This document shows positions 16,067-23,573 of a stretch of 64,000 bases of DNA, piece by piece. This stretch comes from 20CM-2-65-7 sp963830455. GTDB taxonomy: Bacteria; Gemmatimonadota; Gemmatimonadetes; Gemmatimonadales; GWC2-71-9. The DNA lies in the NCBI GenBank assembly GCA_963830455.1, contig CAWHMT010000002.1:992001-1056000 (forward strand), written 5' to 3'. Under the pieces are notes generated by a model. The model ran no database searches. It was not told where the DNA came from and saw only the letters and a program-made list of their open reading frames with translations. The translations under genes were made by a program, and so were the position numbers. Numbering within the stretch: position 1 is the stretch's first letter; the number at the start of each line of letters is the position of its first letter.

Positions 16067-17379
16067 CTGCAACTGCTGCTGCCCCCACGATCGTCGACGC
16101 GCTGCTCGCCAAGGCCAAGGACCGCACCGCGGTCTTTGGCGTGGTCGGGCTCGGCTACGTCGGACTGCCGCTCGCGATGGAGATCGTGCGCGCCGGCTAC
16201 CGCGTGATCGGCTTCGACGTGAACCCGCGTGTGGTCGATCTGCTGAACGGTGGCCGCTCACATATCCAGGACGTGCCGGGGGCGACGGTGGCCGACGCGG
16301 TGCAGGCCAAGAAGTTCTCCGCGACCGCCGACCTGTCCCGGCTCAAGGAGCCGGACGTCATTTCCATCAGCGTTCCGACGCCGCTTTCCAAGACCAAGGA
16401 CCCGGACGTGAGCTATGTGCTCGCGGCGACGGAGTCGGTCAAGCGCGCGTTGCGCAAGGGGCAGCTCGTCGTCCTCGAATCCACGACGTATCCCGGCACG
16501 ACGCGCGAGCTGATGCTGCCATCGCTCGTGTCCACCGGGCTCAAGGTGGGCGAAGACTTCTTCCTGGCGTTCTCCCCCGAACGCGTGGATCCAGGCAACG
16601 ATCGGTTCAATACGCGGAACACGCCCAAAGTGGTGGGCGGCATCACCCCGAACTGTCTCAAGGTGGCGCTGGCGCTGTACCAGCCGGCCATCGACACGCT
16701 GGTCCCGGTCTCCTCGACCGAAGCGGCGGAGCTCGTCAAGATCCTCGAGAACACGTTCCGCAGCGTGAACATCGGGCTCGTCAACGAGATGGCGATCGTG
16801 TGCGACAAGCTCGGCGTGGACGTCTGGGAGGTCATCGAGGCGGCGTCGACCAAGCCGTTCGGGTTCATGAAGTTCACGCCGGGCCCCGGCGTGGGCGGGC
16901 ACTGCATTCCGCTCGACCCGCATTATCTCGCCTGGAAAATGCGGACCCTGAACTACAAGACCCGCTTCATCGAGCTGGCGGGAGAGCTGAACGCCGAAAT
17001 GCCCGAGTTCTGGGTCGGCAAAGTCGTGGATGCGTTGAACGAGCAGGCGAAGGCGGTGCGCGGCAGCAACGTCATGCTCATCGGCGTCGCCTACAAGAAG
17101 AACATCGACGACATCAGGGAAAGCCCGGCGCTCGACGTGATCCGGCTGCTGCACCAGCGCGGCGCCAAGGTGTCGTATCACGATCCGCACGTGGCGACCA
17201 TCAAGGAAGACGCAATCACGATGTCGTCCGTGCCGCTCACCGCGGAGACGCTCAAGAAAACCGATTGCGTCATCATCGTGACCGATCACGCGGCCGTGGA
17301 TTACCAGCTGATCGCCCGGAATGCGCGCGCGACCGTTGACACGCGGCATGTCTTGCCCAAGGGTGCGCCCCGCGCGTGA
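16063..17379 (+). CDS. wbpA: UDP-N-acetyl-D-glucosamine 6-dehydrogenase (WbpA-like)
   Basis: 438 residues in ATGA overlap with wbpB. NAD-binding VVGLGYVGLPLAMEI at about residues 27-41, the SVPTPLSKTKDPD loop, and GPGVGGHCIPLDPHYL with nucleophile Cys281. The IPLDP form after the cysteine and the C-terminal IGVAYKKNIDDIRESPA are typical of the WbpA/WecC/VipA group rather than UDP-glucose dehydrogenases. It oxidises UDP-GlcNAc twice to UDP-GlcNAcA, feeding WbpB, WbpE and WbpD. The genes lie in reverse order of the pathway (D-E-B-A). Confidence 0.88.
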   Translation: MTATAAAPTIVDALLAKAKDRTAVFGVVGLGYVGLPLAMEIVRAGYRVIGFDVNPRVVDLLNGGRSHIQDVPGATVADAVQAKKFSATADLSRLKEPDVISISVPTPLSKTKDPDVSYVLAATESVKRALRKGQLVVLESTTYPGTTRELMLPSLVSTGLKVGEDFFLAFSPERVDPGNDRFNTRNTPKVVGGITPNCLKVALALYQPAIDTLVPVSSTEAAELVKILENTFRSVNIGLVNEMAIVCDKLGVDVWEVIEAASTKPFGFMKFTPGPGVGGHCIPLDPHYLAWKMRTLNYKTRFIELAGELNAEMPEFWVGKVVDALNEQAKAVRGSNVMLIGVAYKKNIDDIRESPALDVIRLLHQRGAKVSYHDPHVATIKEDAITMSSVPLTAETLKKTDCVIIVTDHAAVDYQLIARNARATVDTRHVLPKGAPRA

Positions 17380-18698
17380 AGGTCGCCGTCGTCGGCACCG
17401 GATACGTTGGTCTGGTCGTAGGCGCCTGTCTCGCTGAAACGGGAAACGACGTCGTGTGCGCCGACGTGGACGCCGAGAAGATCACGAGCCTCAAGGCCAA
17501 CAAGCTCCCGATCTACGAGCCCGGTCTCGAGCCGATCGTCGTCCGCAACCAGCGTGAGGGACGGCTCACGTTCACGACCGATGTGGGCAACGCCGTCGAG
17601 CGCTCCGAAGTCGTCTTCATCGCGGTCGGCACCCCTCCCGACGAGGACGGCTCTGCCGATCTCCAACACGTGCTCGCGGTCGCCACGACGATCGGCCGGC
17701 ACATGAATGCCCCCAAGGTCGTCGTCACCAAGAGCACCGTGCCGGTGGGCACGGCGGACAAAGTGCGCGCGCAGATCGCCCGCGAAACCACGACGCCGTT
17801 CCACGTCTGCTCGAATCCCGAATTCCTGAAGGAAGGCGCGGCGGTCGAGGATTTCATGAAGCCCGACCGCGTCGTCGTCGGAGTGGACTCTCCCGAGGCC
17901 GCCAAGGTCATCGAGGAGCTGTACTCGCCGTTCGTCCGCACGGGCAACCCGCTGATCTTCATGGACATCCCGTCCGCCGAGGTGACCAAGTACGCGGCGA
18001 ACGCCATGCTCGCGACGCGGATCTCCTTCATGAACCAGATCGCCCACTTGTGCGAGGCGGTCGGCGCGGACGTGACGCAGGTGCGGCGCGGCATCGGCTC
18101 CGACCGGCGCATCGGCCAGGCCTTCCTGTTCCCTGGACCCGGCTACGGCGGAGCGTGCTTCCCCAAGGACGTCAAGGCGTTGATCCGCACCGGCGCCGAA
18201 ACGAAGGTGCCGCTCGACATTCTGAGCGCCGTCGACGCGGCGAACGACCGCCAGAAGCGTCTCCTGTTCGAGAAGCTCGCGCGCCATCTCGGATCGCTGC
18301 AGGGCAAAGTCATCGCCGTCTGGGGGCTGGCCTTCAAGGCCGAGACCGACGACGTACGCGAAAGCCCGGCCCTCGTGCTCATCGAGGAGCTGCTCGCCGC
18401 CGGCGCGAGGGTCCAGGCGCACGACCCGGCCGCCATGGAGACGGCGGCGCGCCACCTCGGGAAGCGCGTGACGTACGCCCGCCACGGCTTCGACGCCCTT
18501 GCCGGCGCGGACGCGCTCGCGATCGTCACCGAATGGCTCGAATACCGCAACCCCGATTTTGCCAGGATGAAGCAGATGATGAAGCGGTCGCCTCCCCTGA
18601 TCGTTGATGGGCGCAATCTGTACGATCCAAACAAGCTCGGGCGTCTCGGGTTCACCTACGACAGTATCGGCCGGCCGCTCGGATGCGCGTCCTCGTAA
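17376..18698 (+). CDS. ugd: UDP-glucose 6-dehydrogenase
   Basis: 440 residues from GTG 17376, overlapping the wbpA stop. VVGTGYVGLVVGACLAETG binds NAD, ADVDAEKI follows, and the catalytic Cys261 lies in FPGPGYGGACFPKDVKAL. The FPKD form after the cysteine identifies UDP-glucose dehydrogenase as opposed to the WbpA type next door. Product is UDP-glucuronate, which the next two genes convert further. It overlaps uxs by 16 bases. Confidence 0.92.
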   Translation: MKVAVVGTGYVGLVVGACLAETGNDVVCADVDAEKITSLKANKLPIYEPGLEPIVVRNQREGRLTFTTDVGNAVERSEVVFIAVGTPPDEDGSADLQHVLAVATTIGRHMNAPKVVVTKSTVPVGTADKVRAQIARETTTPFHVCSNPEFLKEGAAVEDFMKPDRVVVGVDSPEAAKVIEELYSPFVRTGNPLIFMDIPSAEVTKYAANAMLATRISFMNQIAHLCEAVGADVTQVRRGIGSDRRIGQAFLFPGPGYGGACFPKDVKALIRTGAETKVPLDILSAVDAANDRQKRLLFEKLARHLGSLQGKVIAVWGLAFKAETDDVRESPALVLIEELLAAGARVQAHDPAAMETAARHLGKRVTYARHGFDALAGADALAIVTEWLEYRNPDFARMKQMMKRSPPLIVDGRNLYDPNKLGRLGFTYDSIGRPLGCASS

Positions 18699-19638
18699 CG
18701 GGCGCGGCCGGATTTCTCGGTTCACATCTCGTCGACAAATTCCTGGCGCTCGGCTACGAGGTGCTGGGAATGGACAATCACATCACCGGTAATCCGGCGA
18801 ACCTCGAGCACCTCGGCGCGAACCCCCGATTCCACTTCACCAATCAGGACGTCACCCACTACATCGATGTCGCAGGCCCGCTGGACGGCGTGCTCCACTT
18901 CGCAAGTCCGGCGAGTCCCGTGGACTATCTCGAGCTGCCGATCCAGACGCTCAAAGTGGGCGCGCTCGGCACGCACAAGGCCCTCGGCCTGTCGATGGCA
19001 AAGCGGGCGCGCTTCCTGCTCGCCTCAACGTCGGAGGTCTACGGGGACCCCCTCGTGCATCCGCAGCCGGAGTCGTACTGGGGGAACGTGAACCCGGTCG
19101 GCCCGCGGGGCGTGTACGACGAAGCCAAGCGGTTCGCCGAAGCGCTCACGATGGCCTACCACCGCTTTCACCATCTCGACACCCGCATCGTCCGGATCTT
19201 CAATACCTACGGCCCGCGCATGCGTCCCAGTGACGGACGGGTCGTGTCGAACTTCATCGTGCAGGCGCTGCGGGGCGAACCCCTCACCATCTACGGCGAC
19301 GGATCCCAGACCCGCTCCTTCTGCTACGTCGACGACCTGATCGAGGGGATTGTCCGGCTGTTCGAGCGGGGAACGGCCGAGCCGACCAACCTCGGCAACC
19401 CGCATGAGTTTACCGTGCGCCAGCTCGCCGAGCGGGTGCTCGCCCTCACCGGCAGCCGGAGCGCCGTCGTCGAGCGCCCGCTGCCCGTCGACGATCCCCA
19501 GGTGCGCCAACCCGACATCACCTACGCGCGCACGACGCTCGACTGGGAGCCGCAGGTCGGCCTGGACGACGGATTGCGGCGCACGATCGAGTACTTCCGC
19601 GGCGTGGTCGCGCAGGGGGGAGGGCGGCGGCGCGGTGA
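18683..19638 (+). CDS. uxs: UDP-glucuronate decarboxylase (UDP-xylose synthase), 3-prime frameshift suspected
   Basis: From ATG 18683: GAAGFLGSHLVDKFLALG, ASPASPVDYLELPIQTL, ASTSEVYGDP, VYDEAKRFAEAL (Tyr-x3-Lys) and NTYGPRMRPSDGRVVSNF are classic UXS motifs. It decarboxylates UDP-GlcA to UDP-xylose. The homologous region ends at about 19600. As written, the frame has no stop until 20464 and would run 280 residues through the next gene as arginine-rich nonsense. One extra G in the six-G run 19615-19620 would give a stop at TGA 19636-19638, overlapping the next start as GTGA like every other junction in this operon. I therefore end it at 19638. Confidence 0.82.
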
Positions 19639-20627
19639 GCCCGAAGCACCACTATCTCGTCACGGGTGCCGCCGGATTCATCGGATCGCACCTGAGCGAG
19701 GCGCTGATCAAGCGTGGGCATGTCGTCACGGGCGTCGACAACTTCGACGCGTTTTACGCCCGTGCGGTGAAAGAGCGGAATCTGTCGGGGCTGCGCACGC
19801 TCGCCGACTTCCAGTTTGTCGAGGCGGACATCGCCCGCGACCCGCTGCCGCTCGAGGGGATCGAAGCCGTGATTCACCTGGCCGCGAAACCGGGCGTGCG
19901 GCCGTCGATCGAGGACCCCGGCGCGTACATGGAGGCGAACGTCACCGCCACCGCACGGCTCATCGACGCGGCCCGGCGCGTGGGCATCACGCGCATCGTC
20001 TTTGGCTCGTCGTCTTCGGTCTACGGCAACGCGACGCCGGCCCCGTTCGCCGAAGACGCGCCGGCCGTCTCGCCGATCTCCCCCTACGCCGCCAGCAAGC
20101 GGGCCGGCGAGCTGCTCGCGCACGCGTTCGGTCATCTGTATCCGCTGCGGATCATCTGCCTGCGCCTGTTCACGGTGTACGGCCCGCGCCAGCGTCCCGA
20201 TCTCGCGATCCACAAGTTCGCCGATCTCATTGCCCGCGGGCATCCGGTGCGGATGCACGGGGACGGGTCGAGCGAACGCGACTATACCTATATTACCGAC
20301 TGTCTGGACGGCGTTCTCGCGGCGCTCGAGTGGACGGCCACGGCCCGAGCGGGAACGGTGGAGACGGTCAACCTGGGTGGCGGCGAGCGCGTGCGTCTCG
20401 ATCGAATCATCGCGCTGATCGCTTCGGCGCTGGGCCGCGAAGCGCGCATCGAGCGCCACCCTGATCAGCCCGGCGACGTGCGACTGACGGATGCCGACCT
20501 CGCGCACGCCGGCCGCGTGCTCGGCTTCAAGCCGCGCGTCGGCATCGAAGCGGGCATCCGGAAATTCATCGCCTGGTACGAGGAGGTTCATGGACGTCAG
20601 TCCCGAGCACCTGGTCGAACAGGCTAA
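19635..20627 (+). CDS. NAD-dependent epimerase, probable UDP-glucuronate 4-epimerase
   Basis: 330 residues from GTG 19635. GAAGFIGSHLSEALIKRG binds NAD, FGSSSSVYGNA gives the catalytic serine region, and SPYAASKRAGELLAHAFG the Tyr-x3-Lys pair. RLFTVYGPRQRPDLAIHKF and GSSERDYTYITD resemble UDP-glucuronate 4-epimerases and related GalE-like enzymes. Following ugd and uxs, UDP-GlcA to UDP-GalA conversion is the natural role; UDP-glucose or UDP-GlcNAc epimerisation remains possible. This closes the nucleotide-sugar block. Confidence 0.78.
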   Translation: MSPKHHYLVTGAAGFIGSHLSEALIKRGHVVTGVDNFDAFYARAVKERNLSGLRTLADFQFVEADIARDPLPLEGIEAVIHLAAKPGVRPSIEDPGAYMEANVTATARLIDAARRVGITRIVFGSSSSVYGNATPAPFAEDAPAVSPISPYAASKRAGELLAHAFGHLYPLRIICLRLFTVYGPRQRPDLAIHKFADLIARGHPVRMHGDGSSERDYTYITDCLDGVLAALEWTATARAGTVETVNLGGGERVRLDRIIALIASALGREARIERHPDQPGDVRLTDADLAHAGRVLGFKPRVGIEAGIRKFIAWYEEVHGRQSRAPGRTG

Positions 20628-21336
20628 CGAACGGTTTCAGCTCCAGGATTATTACGGCGCGATTCATCTCCTCGAGGAGGTGATCGCGACGGGCCGCGCG
20701 TTTGCGGATGCCCATCATCTGCTCGGCCTCTCGTACTCGCTCGCCGGACAGCCCGAGAAGGCGCTCGCACAGCTCGATCGTGCGCTCGAGCTGAATGCGA
20801 ACTACATCGAGGCGCTGATCCATCGCGCGCTCGTCCTGAACGAGATGGGGCGCGAGGAGGAAGCCAACGCGATGCTGCGCCGCGCGCGCAAGGTCAGCTC
20901 CGAGCGCCGCGGGGGATTCCACGGGCACGTTGCCGCCAAGCTCGCCAACCAGCACGCGGCACTGGGCAACGCGTATTACGAAGCGGGCGGGTTGAACGAA
21001 GCGATCGCGCAGTACGAGGCGGCGCTCAAACTCGGCCCGGCCTTTCACGATTTGCGGTACAAGCTCGGCCGCATGCTGCTCGAGACAGGGCGCGCGCTCG
21101 AGGCCCACGAGCAGTTCCAGCTCATCGTGCGGGATCGGCCGTCGTTCCTCGACGCCGCCGCGATGTTGGGACTCGCGAGCTACCTGGCGGGAGACGGACT
21201 CGCGGCGCGGGCGGTATGGGAGGAGCTGCGGGCCCGTCGGCCCGAAGACCCGCGCGTCGAAGCGTATCTCGCCCTGCTGTCGCGCTCCGACGTCGAAACC
21301 GTCCCGCCCGCGGGAAAGAGCAAGAAGCAGAAGTGA
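20590..21336 (+). CDS. TPR-repeat protein, cytoplasmic, function unknown
   Basis: 248 residues from ATG 20590, preceded by a perfect AGGAGG at 20581-20586, though only three bases away. There is no signal peptide. Tetratricopeptide pairs are clear: ADAHHLLGLSYSLAGQPEKA, IEALIHRALVLNEMGREEEA, HAALGNAYYEAGGLNEAIAQYEAALKLGP, and LRYKLGRMLLETGRALEAHEQF. The end is lysine-rich (GKSKKQK). It overlaps the epimerase by 38 bases and the following lipoprotein by 4. Probably a protein-protein interaction scaffold; partners unknown. Confidence 0.7.
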   Translation: MDVSPEHLVEQANERFQLQDYYGAIHLLEEVIATGRAFADAHHLLGLSYSLAGQPEKALAQLDRALELNANYIEALIHRALVLNEMGREEEANAMLRRARKVSSERRGGFHGHVAAKLANQHAALGNAYYEAGGLNEAIAQYEAALKLGPAFHDLRYKLGRMLLETGRALEAHEQFQLIVRDRPSFLDAAAMLGLASYLAGDGLAARAVWEELRARRPEDPRVEAYLALLSRSDVETVPPAGKSKKQK

Positions 21337-22226
21337 AACGTCTCATGCCGGCGCTGCTTGTGGTCGGGCTGTCTTGCACTCGCTCCGCCGCCAACCACGA
21401 GGAGCTCGGCGACCGCTCCTACGCGGCCGGGCAATACGCGGACGCGTTGGCCGAGTATCAGCTCGGTCGCCGGGCCAGTCCGGGGAGTGGCACGCTGCTC
21501 GCCAAGGTGGGCGCCGCGGCCATGCATGCCGAGGATTTCGAGCTGGCGGCCGAAGCCTATCGCACCCTGGCGCGACGCGATCGTTCACGCGCCGAGGAAG
21601 CGGCCGACGGGCTCGATCGCGTCGCGCGCGCGGCGCTCGCGGCGAACGACCGGACGGCCCTGGCCAGCGCGCTCACCGGCATCCGGGAAGTCGCGCCGCG
21701 CCGCCCGCTGGGGCGCTATGTCGTCCTGGCCGCGCTCGACGCGGTGGATCGTGGCGATACGGCCGAAGCGGCGGCCCTGCTGCCGGTCGCGGCAGCGTCG
21801 GCTCCCGACGCCGCGCGCGCCGACTCGTTACTGTTCGTGTATGGCCGGGCGCTCGTCCGGGTCCGCGACTGTAGCACGGCGGTGCGCGTCTTTGAGGGCG
21901 TGATCCGCCGCCAGCGGGCGCCGTCGGTGGTCGAACAGGCCCGGGAGGGACTCGGCCTGTGCGCGCTCGTGGCCGGGCAGATCGCGCTGGAGCAGGGACA
22001 CCCCGCCGACGCGGAGGGTTGGTTCCGGCGCGCGACCGCTCCGGGCGCTTCCACGGACGTGGTGCGGGCCGCGTTCCTCGGTCTGGGCGACGTGCGCCTG
22101 GCGGAGGGCGACCTCGCCGGAGCGATGGAGAGCTATCAGCAGGCGCTGCTCGGCGGGACGCCGGGCGACACGATTTCACAGCGGGCGCAGGAAAAGCTCA
22201 ACGCATTGGGAAAGGCTGAACCGTAA
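21333..22226 (+). CDS. TPR lipoprotein, function unknown
   Basis: 297 residues from GTG 21333. The N-terminus MKRLMPALLVVGLSC looks like a lipoprotein signal with Cys15, though glycine at -3 is a poor lipobox. TPR-like helical pairs follow (EELGDRSYAAGQYADALAEY, AEDFELAAEAYRTLARRD, and near the end GLGDVRLAEGDLAGAMESYQQALLGG). It sits directly upstream of bamD with a TAATG overlap, so it may work at the outer membrane with the assembly machinery; that is inference from position only. Confidence 0.65.
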   Translation: MKRLMPALLVVGLSCTRSAANHEELGDRSYAAGQYADALAEYQLGRRASPGSGTLLAKVGAAAMHAEDFELAAEAYRTLARRDRSRAEEAADGLDRVARAALAANDRTALASALTGIREVAPRRPLGRYVVLAALDAVDRGDTAEAAALLPVAAASAPDAARADSLLFVYGRALVRVRDCSTAVRVFEGVIRRQRAPSVVEQAREGLGLCALVAGQIALEQGHPADAEGWFRRATAPGASTDVVRAAFLGLGDVRLAEGDLAGAMESYQQALLGGTPGDTISQRAQEKLNALGKAEP

Positions 22227-22993
22227 TGATGAGGCGGCAAATCGTCGGCATGCTGGTGGTGTGCGCAATCGGGAGTGGCGCCGTCGCGTGCGGTGGCCCG
22301 AAACAGGGGAGCGCAGCGCCGGTGGTGCAACCGGAGGTCGAGATCGCGCGCGCCATGGAGCTGTTTCGGCGCGGGGACTTCCGCAAGGCGCAGCTCATCT
22401 TCCAGCGGCTGACATTCGAGTTCAGCGTGACCCAGGAAGAGATGGCCCAGGCGCGCTACTACGTGGCGGAGTGCAACTTCCAGCTCGGCGACTACGTCCA
22501 GGCCGCCTCCGATTTCCGCAAAGTGGCAGACGAGTTCTCGACCACCCCATACGCCCCCACGGCGTTACTCCGCGCGGGCGACTCGAATCTGCGGTTGTGG
22601 CATCGTCCCGAGCTCGACCCGAGCTACGGCGAAGCCGCGCTGGCGATTTATCAGGAGCTGGCCGGCCGCTATCCCGAGAGCGACGCCGCGGGCCGCGCGC
22701 GGCTGCACGTGCGCCGGTTGGAGAGTCAGTTTGCGGAAAAGACATACAAGACCGGGATGTTTTATCTGCGCCGCAAGGCGTTCGACTCGGCGATCATCTA
22801 CTTCAAAGACGTGATCGCGAATTACCCCAGCGCGGAGCGCGCGCCCGACGCCCTGCTGCGCCTGGTCGACAGCTATCGCGCGATCGGCTACACGCAGGAG
22901 GTGCAGGAGACCTGCGAGCATCTGCGCCGCTTTTACCCGAAGGCGACGCGGCTCGACACGAGCTGTCCCGCGCCCCCAGCCAGTCCTACCTGA
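22226..22993 (+). CDS. bamD: Outer membrane protein assembly factor BamD
   Basis: 255 residues from ATG 22226. Lipoprotein signal ending SGAVAC with Cys22. The TPR pairs match BamD: AMELFRRGDFRKAQLIFQRL, ARYYVAECNFQLGDYVQAASDFRKVADEFSTTPYAPTALLRAG, YKTGMFYLRRKAFDSAIIYFKDVIANYPSAERAPDALL and the closing LRRFYPKATRLD. BamD docks on BamA at the inner face of the outer membrane and presents beta-barrel substrates. BamA is not in the window; LptD at 43013 would be a client. Confidence 0.88.
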   Translation: MMRRQIVGMLVVCAIGSGAVACGGPKQGSAAPVVQPEVEIARAMELFRRGDFRKAQLIFQRLTFEFSVTQEEMAQARYYVAECNFQLGDYVQAASDFRKVADEFSTTPYAPTALLRAGDSNLRLWHRPELDPSYGEAALAIYQELAGRYPESDAAGRARLHVRRLESQFAEKTYKTGMFYLRRKAFDSAIIYFKDVIANYPSAERAPDALLRLVDSYRAIGYTQEVQETCEHLRRFYPKATRLDTSCPAPPASPT

Positions 22994-22999
22994 GCGTTC

Positions 23000-23566
23000 G
23001 TGACTCGGGACGCGCTGTTCGGGGGCTCATTCGACCCCGTGCACGTAGCGCACATGATGGTGGCGGAGGCGGCAGCCGACGAGCTTGGGGCCACCGTGCG
23101 CTTCCTCCCCGCGCGCGAGCAGCCGTTCAAACGTGCCGCGCATCAGGCGAGCGCCGAGCAGCGGGCAGCGATGCTGGACCTCGCCGTGCACGGAAATCCC
23201 CGTTTGCGCGTGGAACGGATCGAGCTCGGTCTGCCGACCCCCTCCTACACGGTGCGGACCCTGCGCGCGCTCGCGGAACGGGAGCCCGGGAACCGGCCCC
23301 AGTTATTGTTAGGGGCGGACGCCGCGCGGGACCTGGCGGCGTGGTGGGAAGTTGAAGCGCTTCCGGGACTTGCCGACGTCGTCATCTTTGCGCGGCCGGG
23401 CGCCTCTGTGCCGCGGCATCCCCTGATCAGCCGGGTGATTCCGGTGCCGTCGATTGACCTGTCCGCAACGGAAGTGCGCGAGCGCGTCAAGCAGGGGCGT
23501 TCCATTCGATATTTAGTGCCCGACGCGGTGCGCGAATACATCGCCGCCCACGGGCTGTACCGCTAG
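23000..23566 (+). CDS. nadD: Nicotinate-nucleotide adenylyltransferase
   Basis: 188 residues from GTG 23000. GGSFDPVHVAHM is the nucleotidyltransferase HxxH signature, LLGADAARDLAAWWE is the NadD-specific loop, and SATEVRERVKQG replaces the ISSTxIR motif. Adenylates nicotinate mononucleotide in NAD synthesis. The usual small partners (rsfS, obg, proAB) are absent; it lies between bamD and secA. Confidence 0.92.
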   Translation: MTRDALFGGSFDPVHVAHMMVAEAAADELGATVRFLPAREQPFKRAAHQASAEQRAAMLDLAVHGNPRLRVERIELGLPTPSYTVRTLRALAEREPGNRPQLLLGADAARDLAAWWEVEALPGLADVVIFARPGASVPRHPLISRVIPVPSIDLSATEVRERVKQGRSIRYLVPDAVREYIAAHGLYR

Positions 23567-23573
23567 AGGGGTA

